Source: Planctomycetota bacterium (GTDB taxonomy: Bacteria; Planctomycetota; Phycisphaerae; UBA1845; PWPN01). Taken from it: DNA of 64,000 bases. Positions 43,765-52,273 of the stretch are shown one piece after another. Positions within the stretch are counted from its first letter, which is position 1; each line of letters opens with the position of its first letter. The stretch covers positions 558,001-622,000 of the forward strand of contig JAKPHF010000062.1 of the NCBI GenBank assembly GCA_029550525.1. The letters are read 5' to 3'. The notes beneath the pieces are model-generated. The model searched no databases and was not told the origin of the DNA. It worked only from the letters and a program-made list of their open reading frames with translations. Position numbers and translations under genes: made by a program.

Positions 43765-44784
43765 GTGGCCAAACAAAAAGCAGGAAAGAAAGCTCCGAAG
43801 ACCAAGGCCGACCGCCCTGGCGCCGCGAAGCCGGCCAAGGTAACCCGGAAACGGGTCAGCGACGGTAAGAAGTCTGACACCGCTGCCGCACCGTCCAAGA
43901 AGAAGCCATTGGCAGCGAGCAAACAGCCTGCTTCCGTGAAGGAAGCCCCCCGGAAATCCGTTGCCGGACAAAAGTCTGCGAAAGCCTCCAAGGCTCCAAC
44001 GTCCGGCGCCGCCAAAGTGCAGAAATCCGCCGGCGCGAAATCCGCGGCCGGTGTCGCAAAGCCGGCAGCCGTCAGTTCGCCCGCCAAGACAGACGCGCGA
44101 CAGAAATCGACCAAGCCGGCCACCGGTAAGGCGTCCGCCAAAGAAAAGACCCCGGCACCGGTGGCGGAAGTCGCATCCAAGCCGGTCGTTCAGGCCAAAC
44201 CGGCAGCGAAGGTCAGCCCTTCCATGTCCGACGGCAAGCCGAGAAGCGCGGACCGCGGAACGTCCACCGCCGACAAGGCCAAGCTGCTCTCCAAGCCGGC
44301 CGCGCCGCGACCGATCATCGGCCCGGTCACCGGCGTGCTGCAAGCAGCTCGGGCCGCCGCGTCGCGGACAACCAAAGTGGTCGAAGTCGAAAAGGAACGC
44401 AGGAGCCATTTGACGCCGGAAGAACTCGCCGAATTCCGGCAGATCCTGCTCGACAAGCGGCGGGAGCTAGTGGATGACATGGTCAACCTCGAGGACGAGG
44501 CCCGCCGCTCGGGTGGCGACGGCGGTTCGGCCTCATCTTCCATGCCAATCCACATGGCCGACCTCGGAACCGACACGTGGGAGCAAGAATTCACGCTCAA
44601 TCTCATCGAGAAAGGCCGGACGATGGTCCGCGAGATCGATGAGGCCCTCGAACGCATCGAGAACAAGACGTACGGAACATGCCTGGCAACGGGCAAACCG
44701 ATTTCCAAGGCCCGACTGCGTGTGAAACCTTGGGCCAAGTACTGCATCGAGTACGCCCGCAAACGCGAAATGGGCTTAGTTTAG
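43765..44784 (+). CDS. DksA/TraR-like protein with long Lys/Ala/Pro-rich (histone H1-like) N-terminal tail
   Basis: The 339-aa protein has two parts. Residues 1 to about 205 are low-complexity, rich in Lys, Ala, Pro and Ser (KAGKKAPKTKADRPGAAKPA and similar), like histone H1 or AlgP-type tails that bind nucleic acid. Residues about 210-339 are DksA/TraR-like: coiled-coil helices (LTPEELAEFRQILLDKRREL, ...LNLIEKGRTMVREIDEALER) with the segment TYGTCLATGKPISKARLRVK and YCIEYARK. Of the four zinc cysteines only two remain (CLAT and CIEY instead of CxxC). It may act on RNA polymerase and bind DNA through the tail, which is inference. GTG start with GAGGA six bases upstream, driven by a strong promoter. 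Confidence 0.82.
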   Translation: MAKQKAGKKAPKTKADRPGAAKPAKVTRKRVSDGKKSDTAAAPSKKKPLAASKQPASVKEAPRKSVAGQKSAKASKAPTSGAAKVQKSAGAKSAAGVAKPAAVSSPAKTDARQKSTKPATGKASAKEKTPAPVAEVASKPVVQAKPAAKVSPSMSDGKPRSADRGTSTADKAKLLSKPAAPRPIIGPVTGVLQAARAAASRTTKVVEVEKERRSHLTPEELAEFRQILLDKRRELVDDMVNLEDEARRSGGDGGSASSSMPIHMADLGTDTWEQEFTLNLIEKGRTMVREIDEALERIENKTYGTCLATGKPISKARLRVKPWAKYCIEYARKREMGLV

Positions 44785-44868
44785 TGACCTCTACGGCCCG
44801 GCTCGGCACGCGGCGACGATTGCGAGCGAGCCGGTTTTTGCCTTCCCTGAACAGTTGATCTCCCGTTG

Positions 44869-45690
44869 ATGAACCCCGAACAAGGCAGCGCCGAACACAC
44901 TGAACCGTCACAAGAGCCGGCCGTTCCCGTGGACTCCCCGGCCGACACCGCCGCGATACCGACCGCTGTTAGCGACCTGAGCTCTCACCTGCGATTGTGG
45001 CTCGTTGCAGTCATTGGCTTGGCGCTGGACCTGTGGACCAAGCACTTGGCTTTCACGCGGCTCGACGGCAATTGGGCCGACAAGCACGGGTACATCGCCA
45101 TCCCGGGGCTCATGTCGTTCCGGCGCTCGCTCAATCCGGGCGCACTGTTCGGCCTGGGCAAGGGGCTGACGCCGATCTTCATCGCGGCGTCGCTGCTGGC
45201 GCTGGGTTTCGTGTTGTTCTTGTTCGTCAACAGCGGCCGCAATCGCCGCAGCCTGCATGTGGCCTTGGGCTTGGTGCTGGCCGGCGCCCTGGGCAACCTG
45301 TACGACCGCGCGTTCGTGATGGCCGACGTGGTCAAGTACACCGCAAACGGTCGCCGCTACACCGAAGTCGGCAAGATCGTCAGCCCCCCCGGCGAGATGC
45401 CCATCAAGCTGGGGTCGTGGCCCGAGGGCCGATACGTCCGCCAGATCCCCGCATCTGCGGAGCCCGAGGTCCGCACACAAGGCGTCGTCCGCGATTTCAT
45501 CAAGATGGAGCCGCACTTCGAAGTGGCCGGCTACAAGGTGGACATGTGGCCTTGGGTGTTCAACATCGCTGACGTGCTGTTGGTCTGGGGCGTGGGCCTG
45601 CTCATGCTCAACTTCTGGTGGGAACGCAAGGCTGAGATCGCCCAGAGCGCTGCCCCCGCGCTGGCCGCGGAAGAGTCCGGCAGTTCATAG
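44869..45690 (+). CDS. lspA: Signal peptidase II (lipoprotein signal peptidase)
   Basis: LspA removes signal peptides from prolipoproteins. The membrane helices and motifs are present: LALDLWTKHLAF (first aspartate helix), SLNPGALFGLGKG, GALGNLYDRAF with the catalytic aspartate, and VFNIADVLLVWGVG with the second. At 273 aa it is longer than the usual 160-200 aa. There is an N-terminal extension of about 40 residues, and an insertion of about 55 residues between the NLYDR motif and the VRDFI segment, probably an extracytoplasmic loop. Its stop codon lies inside a heptamer repeat array (45681-45720). ATG 44869 is chosen over a TTG one codon earlier. It lies downstream of the DksA-like gene, possibly in one transcript. 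Confidence 0.93.
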   Translation: MNPEQGSAEHTEPSQEPAVPVDSPADTAAIPTAVSDLSSHLRLWLVAVIGLALDLWTKHLAFTRLDGNWADKHGYIAIPGLMSFRRSLNPGALFGLGKGLTPIFIAASLLALGFVLFLFVNSGRNRRSLHVALGLVLAGALGNLYDRAFVMADVVKYTANGRRYTEVGKIVSPPGEMPIKLGSWPEGRYVRQIPASAEPEVRTQGVVRDFIKMEPHFEVAGYKVDMWPWVFNIADVLLVWGVGLLMLNFWWERKAEIAQSAAPALAAEESGSS

Positions 45691-45720
45691 CTCACCGCTC
45701 ACAGCTCATAGCTCATAGGA
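45681..45720. repeat. 7-bp-period repeat overlapping the end of lspA
   Basis: TTCATAGCTCACCGCTCACA and further GCTCATA units run from the last codons of lspA into the spacer. The TAG of the first CATAG unit is the lspA stop codon. Confidence 0.75.
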
Positions 45721-45730
45721 CGCGCGAGGT

Positions 45731-45759
45731 TTGACGCGTTCCGGCCGCCCTGCCATTAT
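45731..45759 (+). promoter_or_regulatory. Candidate leaderless promoter of ribD
   Basis: TTGACG (45731-45736, five of six) and CATTAT (45754-45759, four of six) are 17 bp apart. The -10 ends seven bases before the ribD ATG at 45767, so the transcript would start at about the first base of the gene. No ribosome site precedes the ATG. Confidence 0.55.
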
Positions 45760-45766
45760 TGGCCCG

Positions 45767-46897
45767 ATGAGCAAAGCTGCCCGATTCGATGAATCCGTGC
45801 ACATGCGACGAGCCCTCCAACTGGCGGCTCGCGGCCTCGGCCGGGTCGAGCCCAACCCGATGGTCGGCTGCGTGCTGGTCCGTCGCGGACGCGTCGTCGG
45901 CGAGGGGTACCATCGGCGATTCGGCGGCCCGCATGCCGAGGTCGAAGCGATCCGCTCGGCGGGCGAGGCCGCTTGTGGCGCGACCGCATATGTGACACTC
46001 GAACCCTGCTGCCATCACGGCAAGACGCCGCCCTGCACGGACGCCCTGCTCGCGGCGGGCGTCGAGCGGGTGGTCGCGGCCATGGCCGACCCTTTCCCAC
46101 GCGTGAGCGGCCGCGGCCTGGATATCCTGCGGAAGGCCGGTGTACAAGTCGAGGTCGGCCTGTGCGAGGATGAAGCCGTCGCACTCAACGGTCCCTACCT
46201 CAAGCGTCAAAAGCTCGGTCTGCCCTGGGTCATCCTCAAGTGGGCGCAGACCATCGACGGAAAAATCGCCACTCGCACGGGCGACTCGCGTTGGATCAGC
46301 GGTGAGCAGTCGCGCAAGCTCGTTCACCAACTCCGCGGGCGAGTAGACGCCGTCATCGTGGGTGTGGGCACGGCCATCGCGGACGATCCGATGCTCAACT
46401 GCCGCCACGGCCGGCCTCGACGTGTGGCCACCCGAGTCGTCATCGATCCGCACTTGCGCACGCCGCGCAACGCCCGGCTTATTCGCACGGCCAGGCAAAT
46501 CCCTACAATCCTGGTGACGTCTCGCGGCATCAACGCGAGAAAGATTGCGCCGTTCGAACGAGCAGGCGCCGAGATGTTGAGCGTGCGTGAGGTCCGTGGC
46601 GGGCTCGATCTTCGGGCCATGCTCGAGGAGTTCGCTCGGCGGGGCATGACGAACGTGCTCGTGGAAGGTGGAGGCAAGACGCTCGGCCGCTTCCATGATG
46701 AGGGCCTGGCCGACGAAGCGATTGTGTTCGTCTCGCGCCGGCTGATGGGCGGCGAGCTGGCGACGTCGCCGCTGGCGGGGCACGGCCCGGGGAAAATGAA
46801 GGATGTCCATCCGCCAGTGTGGACGCGACTCAGCCGCGTCGGCGAGGATGATGTGTATCAATTGGGCCTGACCGACCCGAGGAGTTTCATACGGTGA
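45767..46897 (+). CDS. ribD: Bifunctional riboflavin biosynthesis deaminase/reductase RibD
   Basis: The 376-aa enzyme carries out two successive steps of riboflavin synthesis. The N-terminal cytidine-deaminase-type domain has zinc motifs PHAEVEAI and EPCCHHGKTPPCTDALL. The C-terminal NADPH reductase domain has KWAQTIDGKIAT, GDSRWISG, VDAVIVGVGTAIADDPML and NVLVEGGGKTLG. The length is usual (about 360-380 aa). No other rib genes are in the window. The start is ATG 45767; the frame is open to 45731 but the extension is the promoter. The stop overlaps the GTG of the next gene by four bases, which implies coupled translation. Confidence 0.95.
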   Translation: MSKAARFDESVHMRRALQLAARGLGRVEPNPMVGCVLVRRGRVVGEGYHRRFGGPHAEVEAIRSAGEAACGATAYVTLEPCCHHGKTPPCTDALLAAGVERVVAAMADPFPRVSGRGLDILRKAGVQVEVGLCEDEAVALNGPYLKRQKLGLPWVILKWAQTIDGKIATRTGDSRWISGEQSRKLVHQLRGRVDAVIVGVGTAIADDPMLNCRHGRPRRVATRVVIDPHLRTPRNARLIRTARQIPTILVTSRGINARKIAPFERAGAEMLSVREVRGGLDLRAMLEEFARRGMTNVLVEGGGKTLGRFHDEGLADEAIVFVSRRLMGGELATSPLAGHGPGKMKDVHPPVWTRLSRVGEDDVYQLGLTDPRSFIR

Positions 46898-47217
46898 CAA
46901 CCGCGGCGATGAACGCATTCATTTCGGGCGATCCTTGGCAGTTCATCGGCGTGCTGTTGATACTTGCCGGTGCGGTGGGCTATCTCACCATCTATTACCG
47001 CCGCAAGTTTCGCGGCGACGCCGGCGATTGCTGCAGCAGCGGAAGCTGCGGCATCCCACTGAGGCGCAAGCCCGAAAGCCGCTCGCAGCAACAGCCGGAC
47101 AAACCATCCGCCGGCACGCAGCAGTTCCTGCCCGTTGAGAACCTCGCCGACCTGGCGGCCCGCCATCGCAAGGAACTGGACGAAAAGAATCGGCCGGACG
47201 AAAAGGGATCGGGATGA
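46894..47217 (+). CDS. Small membrane protein with CCSSGSC cluster (FeoB-associated Cys-rich-like)
   Basis: This 107-aa protein has one transmembrane helix (WQFIGVLLILAGAVGYLTIY), then a basic turn YYRRKFRG and the cysteine cluster GDCCSSGSCG. That is the layout of the small 'FeoB-associated Cys-rich' membrane proteins. A Lys/Gln/Glu-rich tail of about 55 residues follows. No feoB is nearby, so an iron link is only a guess from the pattern; a metal or disulfide role is possible. It overlaps ribD by four bases (GTGA) and bioF by four bases (ATGA), so the three genes are translated as a tight operon. Confidence 0.75.
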   Translation: MTTAAMNAFISGDPWQFIGVLLILAGAVGYLTIYYRRKFRGDAGDCCSSGSCGIPLRRKPESRSQQQPDKPSAGTQQFLPVENLADLAARHRKELDEKNRPDEKGSG

Positions 47218-48425
47218 ATTCCGGAGAACCAGAACATCATCCTGACAGCTTTCTGGATGGGCTGGAAGCTCTGTCGCGGCAAGGGCTGCGGCGGCGCCTG
47301 CGGCGAATCAACTCCGCGCAGGGCGGGCGTCTTTCGCTCGATGGCCGAGATGTCTGCTGCTTTTCGAGCAACAACTATCTGGGACTGGCCAATCATCCGC
47401 ACGTGACCGCAGCAGTACGCGACGCGGTCGAGCGCTGGGGATGGGGCGCCGCGGCATCGCGGCTGATCACCGGCCATATGGGGCCGCACGAACAACTCGA
47501 GCGGCGGCTGGCGGCGTTCAAACGTACCGAAGCGGCGCTGGTTTGCTCGACGGGATATCAGGCCAATCTGGCGGCTATTCGCGGCATCGCCGGCGCGGGC
47601 GACGTGGTGATCATCGACAAGCTGAACCATGCGAGCATCGTCGATGCCTGCCGGGGCAGCGGGGCCGTCCTCCGCGTGTTTCCGCACCGCGACTACGACA
47701 AGCTGGCGCGGCTGCTCGACCGGTCGGGCTCGTTTCGCCGCCGCGTGATCGTGACCGACTCGCTGTTCAGCATGGACGGCGACCTGGCCGACCTGCCGCG
47801 ACTGGTCGAGCTGAAGCGCCGATACGACGCGCTCCTGTGCATCGACGAGGCTCACGCAACGGGCGTGTTGGGCGAGAACGGTCGCGGCCTGGCCGAGGCG
47901 GCGGGTGTCGAGGGTGAGATTGACGTGGTCGTGGGCACACTGAGCAAGGCGCTGGGTGGCATCGGTGGCTTCATCGCGGCCCGGGCCGAGATCATCGAAT
48001 GGCTCATCAACACAGCCGGCGCGTTCATCTACACGACGGCGCTCCCGCCAGCAGCCTGCGCCGCAGCCATGGCCGCATTGGACATCGTGGAGCGCGAGCC
48101 GCAGCGTCGGCGCGACCTTCTGGCCTCCGCCGCCCGGCTGCGCCGCGAACTGGCCGAGATTTGCAGCTCGAACCGCCATGCGACGAGCGACCGCCGACCG
48201 AGTATCGGGGACTCGGCCAGTCAGATCGTGCCGCTCATCGTCGGCGATGCGGCCGAGGCGGTACGGCTCGCCGATGCCCTGCTGGACGACGGTTTGCTCG
48301 TTCTGCCCATTCGCCCCCCTACCGTGCCGCGCGGCACCGCCCGGCTGCGGATCAGCTTGTCCTGCGAACACACCCCCGCCGACGTCGATCGGCTGCTCGC
48401 GGCCATCGACCGTCATCTGCGCTGA
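47214..48425 (+). CDS. bioF: 8-amino-7-oxononanoate synthase family (BioF-like) PLP enzyme
   Basis: The 403-aa protein belongs to the alpha-oxoamine synthases. Motifs: FSSNNYLGLANHP, GWGAAASRLITGHMGPHEQL, LCIDEAHATGVLG with the PLP aspartate and histidine, the lysine in GTLSKALGGIGGF, and the BioF-like end VLPIRPPTVPRGTARLRISL. The last motif favours BioF (pimeloyl thioester plus alanine, biotin synthesis) over glycine C-acetyltransferase. No bioA, bioD or bioB is present in the window. Its ATG overlaps the stop of the small membrane protein gene. The reason for coupling with ribD is unclear. Confidence 0.9.
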   Translation: MNSGEPEHHPDSFLDGLEALSRQGLRRRLRRINSAQGGRLSLDGRDVCCFSSNNYLGLANHPHVTAAVRDAVERWGWGAAASRLITGHMGPHEQLERRLAAFKRTEAALVCSTGYQANLAAIRGIAGAGDVVIIDKLNHASIVDACRGSGAVLRVFPHRDYDKLARLLDRSGSFRRRVIVTDSLFSMDGDLADLPRLVELKRRYDALLCIDEAHATGVLGENGRGLAEAAGVEGEIDVVVGTLSKALGGIGGFIAARAEIIEWLINTAGAFIYTTALPPAACAAAMAALDIVEREPQRRRDLLASAARLRRELAEICSSNRHATSDRRPSIGDSASQIVPLIVGDAAEAVRLADALLDDGLLVLPIRPPTVPRGTARLRISLSCEHTPADVDRLLAAIDRHLR

Positions 48426-48557
48426 CCCGTTTGGTTGCGCGCTCCGAGTCACCGGTGTGCCGGCACGTGGTGGATCCGCCCGCGGGTGCAGTACAATGCT
48501 CGCACGCCGCCCGGTAGTGTGGCCGGGCCAACTCTTTGCGTTCCCGTGGGAGCGATT

Positions 48558-49832
48558 ATGAATTCGCAGAAACGTCTGACCCGACGAACCGTGCTCAAGC
48601 GAGGAGCTGCCGCATCAGCGGCGGTGGCTGTACCATACTTCGTTCCGAGCGGCGTGCTGGCTGCTCCCGGGCGGCTCGGGGCCAACGATCGCATCATTCT
48701 CGGCTTCATCGGCGTGGGCGGCCGGGCACGGCAACTGATGGATCACGTGCCCCCCGACGGTGCGCGAATCGTGGCCATTTGCGATTGCTACCTGCAGAGG
48801 TGCAAGGAAACGCTCGAGCAGAAGAAGGCCAACTGGAGGGTCTACCAGTACTACCAGGAGATGCTCGAGAAGGAGAAGCTCGACGCGGTGGTCGTGGCCA
48901 CCACCGATCACGCCCGCGTGCTGCCGTGCATCCGAGCCTGCGAAGCCGGCTTGGACGTGTACGCGGAAAAGCCGCTCACGCTGACCATCCGCGAAGGCCG
49001 CGTGCTGGTCAACGCGGTCCGCAAGTACAAGCGCATCCTGCAGGTGGGTTCGCAACAGCGATCGATGGAGATGAACCGCTTTGCCTGCGAGTTCATCCGC
49101 AAGGGCGGTCTCGGCAAGCTCGTCCGAGTGCAAGGCGTCGCTTATACCGGTCCGCGCGATTACCAAGGTCTGCCCGAACAACCGATTCCCGAAGGCAACG
49201 ACTGGGACGTGTGGCAGGCCCAGACCGAGTGGCGGCCGTTCAATCATGCCCTGCAGTTCGGATGGATGGGCTGGCGCGACTACTCCGGCGGCGAAATGAC
49301 CAACTGGGGCGCGCACGGCGTGGATCAGATTCAGTGGGCGTTGGGCAAGTGCCACACCGGCCCGACGGAGATCTGGCCGACCACGCCGGGACCGCACGGT
49401 AACGTTTCCATGAAGTACGCCGACGGCATACAAGTGGATTTCGACCTGAAACAGGGTCCGCTCGGCGGAGGCGTGTTCACGGGCACCGAGGCCAAGATGG
49501 TGCTCGACCGCAACGTGTTCACCACCGATCCGCCGGGCTTCATCAAGAACCCGCCGGACCCGTCGGTGGCCGAGCCCTGGGAAGGGCCGGATTGGGTGTC
49601 GCGTCCGCACATCCAGAACTGGCTCGATTGCATCCGGACCCGCTCGCTGCCGACCGCCGACGTGGAGATCGGGCATCGTTCGATCACGGTCTGCCACCTG
49701 GCGAACATCGCTCGGCGGCTTGGCCGGCACCTCCGGTGGGACCCCGACAAAGAGCAGTTCATCGGCGATGACGAAGCCAACACCTACCTGGATCGGCCGC
49801 GACGCAAAGGATGGGAACTGCCCGCGCTGTAA
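48558..49832 (+). CDS. Gfo/Idh/MocA family oxidoreductase with twin-arginine signal
   Basis: The 424-aa product starts with a Tat signal: KRLTRRTVLKRGAAASAAVA, then a hydrophobic stretch and GVLAAPG. It should be exported folded, probably with bound NAD(P). The Rossmann motif GFIGVGGRARQLM and the family segments VVVATTDHARVLPCIRACEA, VYAEKPLTLTIREG and GGEMTNWGAHGVDQIQWAL are clear. The family oxidises or reduces sugars and derivatives; the substrate is unknown. The ATG has GGGAGCG upstream, and a TACAAT at 48492-48497 is a possible -10. It leads a run of exported proteins, and the FG-GAP protein gene follows after 35 bp in a likely operon. Confidence 0.92.
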   Translation: MNSQKRLTRRTVLKRGAAASAAVAVPYFVPSGVLAAPGRLGANDRIILGFIGVGGRARQLMDHVPPDGARIVAICDCYLQRCKETLEQKKANWRVYQYYQEMLEKEKLDAVVVATTDHARVLPCIRACEAGLDVYAEKPLTLTIREGRVLVNAVRKYKRILQVGSQQRSMEMNRFACEFIRKGGLGKLVRVQGVAYTGPRDYQGLPEQPIPEGNDWDVWQAQTEWRPFNHALQFGWMGWRDYSGGEMTNWGAHGVDQIQWALGKCHTGPTEIWPTTPGPHGNVSMKYADGIQVDFDLKQGPLGGGVFTGTEAKMVLDRNVFTTDPPGFIKNPPDPSVAEPWEGPDWVSRPHIQNWLDCIRTRSLPTADVEIGHRSITVCHLANIARRLGRHLRWDPDKEQFIGDDEANTYLDRPRRKGWELPAL

Positions 49833-49867
49833 GCACGCGTTGTCGTAGACGAAAGGGATAAACCGTG

Positions 49868-52057
49868 ATGAAACGATATTCGATCATTGGTGTGGCGTGC
49901 GCGGCACTGTGTGTTTGGGTAGCCGCAGCGCGAGGAAACGCTCCCGCGTCGCCGCGTTTTCAGGCTCTTAAGTGTCCGCCCGTGGCACTCGGTCAGACGT
50001 GGGCAATTCTGGATCGCGACGGGGCCAATCGGCAAGTCGAACCGTATCTGTCGTCGCTGGCCAACGGCGAATCCGGAACGGGCATGATCAGTTCGCCGCC
50101 GTTTATCGTCGATTCGGATGAGATCACGATGACCATTTGCGGTCATGACGGCCCGCAGGGCGGCCAGAAGAAGAATTTCGTGGCCATCGTCGATGCCCGC
50201 AAGGGCGAAGTGCTGCTCCAGGTGCCGCCTCCGCAGAACGACGCCCTGCAAGTGAGCAAGCTCGACGTACGGGGACTGCGTGGCACGCAGGTGCGCATCG
50301 AACTGCGGGACGGCGATAGCGGCACCGGCTTTGCGTGGATGGGCGTGGGTGCGATCGATGCCGGCCCCGCGCTCCGCGTCGATTTCAAGCAGGGTATGCC
50401 CACGGGCTGGGCCGAAGCCGTGCACACGGCGGACGTTCGTTACGATCTGCTGGAAGGCGGCGTGCCGTTCAAGCGCTTGCTCAGCTCGTTCACGATCATT
50501 CCCAAGAACGGCTCGGTGGAGATTCCCTGCGGCTTTGCCGCCGAGCGGCTCTATTTCCTCGGTTGCACGGCCAATGTTCGCCCGCTGGAAACCTGTGGCG
50601 GAATCGAGATTCACTACAAAGACGGTTCGCCCGACGTGATTCCGCTGATGGGCGGATTTACGCTTGATGATTGGGGCAAGTTGCTCAGCCCGTCGAAGGC
50701 ACTCCGGCTTCATCCGTCGGCCGATCCGTATCAGCACTATTTGGTGATTCGACCGCGAAGCGAGGTGATCGAAAAGATTCGGCTTGTGGCCGCCCCCGAC
50801 GGGATCATTCCGCGTATCACCGCCATCACCTGCGAGACCACCGCCGAAGCGGAAACGCTCATGCCGCTGCCGTCCACGACGCTGAACTCGCGTGAGGCGG
50901 CGTGGATCGAGGCCAACGCGATCTCGGCCGACGCGCTGAATCTCAACGACGTCATCAAGGCGATTCGCGCGGATCACAAGATGCCGGCTCCCGAGTCGCC
51001 CATCGGTTTCCGCAAGCATCGGCTGGATTCAGCGTTCCGCAGCGAAGGCCTGGCCGTGGCCGATTTCAACGGTGACGGCAGGCTGGACATCGCCGCGGGC
51101 AACGTCTACTACGCCGGCCCCGACTGGAAGATGGTGCCCATGTTCGGCGAGGCCAAGGCGTTCAACCGCTTCGGGTACAGCGACGCCTTCCTGTGCTATG
51201 CAGACGACATCAATCGCGACGGTCATACGGATCTGATCGTGGTCGGTTTCCCCGGCCAGCAGTCGCGCTGGCTGGAGAATCCCGGCTCGCCCGGTTCGCA
51301 TTGGAAGACGCATCCGGTCATGGAGCAGACGGGCAATGAGAATCCCGCGTACGTCGATGTGGACGACGACGGGCGTCGCGAACTGGTATTCATGCATGGC
51401 GACAAGTGCGCGTTGGCCCGGCCCGGCGTCGATCCCACGCAGCCCTGGACCGTTCAAGTCATCGCCGGGCCCGGCGATCCGGGAGCTGCGCATGGATTGG
51501 GCGTAGGTGACATAAACGGCGACGGCCGCCTCGACGTGGTCATTCCGGATGGATGGTGGGAGGGACCGGCGTCAGCGTCGACGTCATCGTGGACCTTTCA
51601 TCCGGCCAAGTTCTTCGGCGGTGCGCAGTTGTGCGTAGCGGATTTGGATGGCGATGGCGACAGCGACGTACTCGGCAGCAGCCCCCACGCGTACGGCATC
51701 GCCTGGTGCGAGCAAACACCCGACGGCTGGCAGATGCACGAGATCGACCACAGCATCTCGCAGACCCACGCCATCGCGGTGGCGGACATGAACGGTGACG
51801 GGCTGCCCGACTTCGTCACCGGCAAGCGGTTCTGGGCCCACAACGGTCACGACGCCGGCTCGTTTCAGTTGAGCGTGCTGTGCTGGTACGAGCAGAAACG
51901 CGTTGACGGCAAGCCGCAGTTCACGCAGCACCTGATCGATGCCGAAAGCGGCGTCGGCCTGCAATTCGCGATCGTCGATCTCAACGGCGACAAGCGGCCG
52001 GACATCGTGACCAGCAACAAGAAGGGCGTGTTCGTGTTCGAGCAGGTGTCGCCGTAG
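49868..52057 (+). CDS. Secreted FG-GAP/VCBS repeat protein, 729 aa
   Basis: The signal peptide covers about residues 1-25 (IIGVACAALCVWVAAARGNA). The first half is a beta-rich region similar to sugar-binding NPCBM/discoidin-like modules (FVAIVDARKGEVLLQVPPPQ, VRIELRDGDSGTGFAWMGVG) without certain assignment. The second half contains FG-GAP/VCBS-type calcium loops repeated in propeller blades: DFNGDGRLDIAAG, DINRDGHTDLIVV, DVDDDGRRELVFM, DINGDGRLDVVIP, DLDGDGDSDVLGS, DMNGDGLPDFVTG and DLNGDKRPDIVTS. It is thus a calcium-bound extracellular propeller, probably for binding or sensing sugars. ATG 49868 follows GTG 49865; AAAGGGA lies upstream. It is cotranscribed with the Tat oxidoreductase. Confidence 0.85.
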   Translation: MKRYSIIGVACAALCVWVAAARGNAPASPRFQALKCPPVALGQTWAILDRDGANRQVEPYLSSLANGESGTGMISSPPFIVDSDEITMTICGHDGPQGGQKKNFVAIVDARKGEVLLQVPPPQNDALQVSKLDVRGLRGTQVRIELRDGDSGTGFAWMGVGAIDAGPALRVDFKQGMPTGWAEAVHTADVRYDLLEGGVPFKRLLSSFTIIPKNGSVEIPCGFAAERLYFLGCTANVRPLETCGGIEIHYKDGSPDVIPLMGGFTLDDWGKLLSPSKALRLHPSADPYQHYLVIRPRSEVIEKIRLVAAPDGIIPRITAITCETTAEAETLMPLPSTTLNSREAAWIEANAISADALNLNDVIKAIRADHKMPAPESPIGFRKHRLDSAFRSEGLAVADFNGDGRLDIAAGNVYYAGPDWKMVPMFGEAKAFNRFGYSDAFLCYADDINRDGHTDLIVVGFPGQQSRWLENPGSPGSHWKTHPVMEQTGNENPAYVDVDDDGRRELVFMHGDKCALARPGVDPTQPWTVQVIAGPGDPGAAHGLGVGDINGDGRLDVVIPDGWWEGPASASTSSWTFHPAKFFGGAQLCVADLDGDGDSDVLGSSPHAYGIAWCEQTPDGWQMHEIDHSISQTHAIAVADMNGDGLPDFVTGKRFWAHNGHDAGSFQLSVLCWYEQKRVDGKPQFTQHLIDAESGVGLQFAIVDLNGDKRPDIVTSNKKGVFVFEQVSP

Positions 52058-52069
52058 ATCCCAGCGTGG

Positions 52070-52130
52070 CCTTAACCTACCACCGAGACGCCGAGGCACG
52101 GAGAACCTGGCACTCTCGAGAAACCCTCGA
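52070..52130. repeat. Short CACCGAGACGCCGAGGCACGG-like repeat
   Basis: ACCGAGACGCCGAGGCACGG here and AACCACGGTCGCAGAGGAGC at about 52614 are two members of another short intergenic sequence type with a CACGGAG core. Both lie in the same gene-free stretch. Confidence 0.4.
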
Positions 52131-52273
52131 GCGGTGAGTGGCGGAAGACAGACGGACACGGATAAAGAAAGGATTTTACAGGAGATAAGGGAGGCAACAG
52201 AGAGGCTTCTCCGTTCGCTCTGTTGCCTCCCATCGACTCCAATTCCGCACTCGCAAGAAACAAGTGCCGATAG

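Noticed and set aside
48492..48497. TACAAT as promoter of the Tat oxidoreductase (similar hexamers at 14365 and 19772)
   Set aside because: The -10-like hexamer is good, but no -35 at 16-18 bp; kept only as a remark and not as a separate feature.
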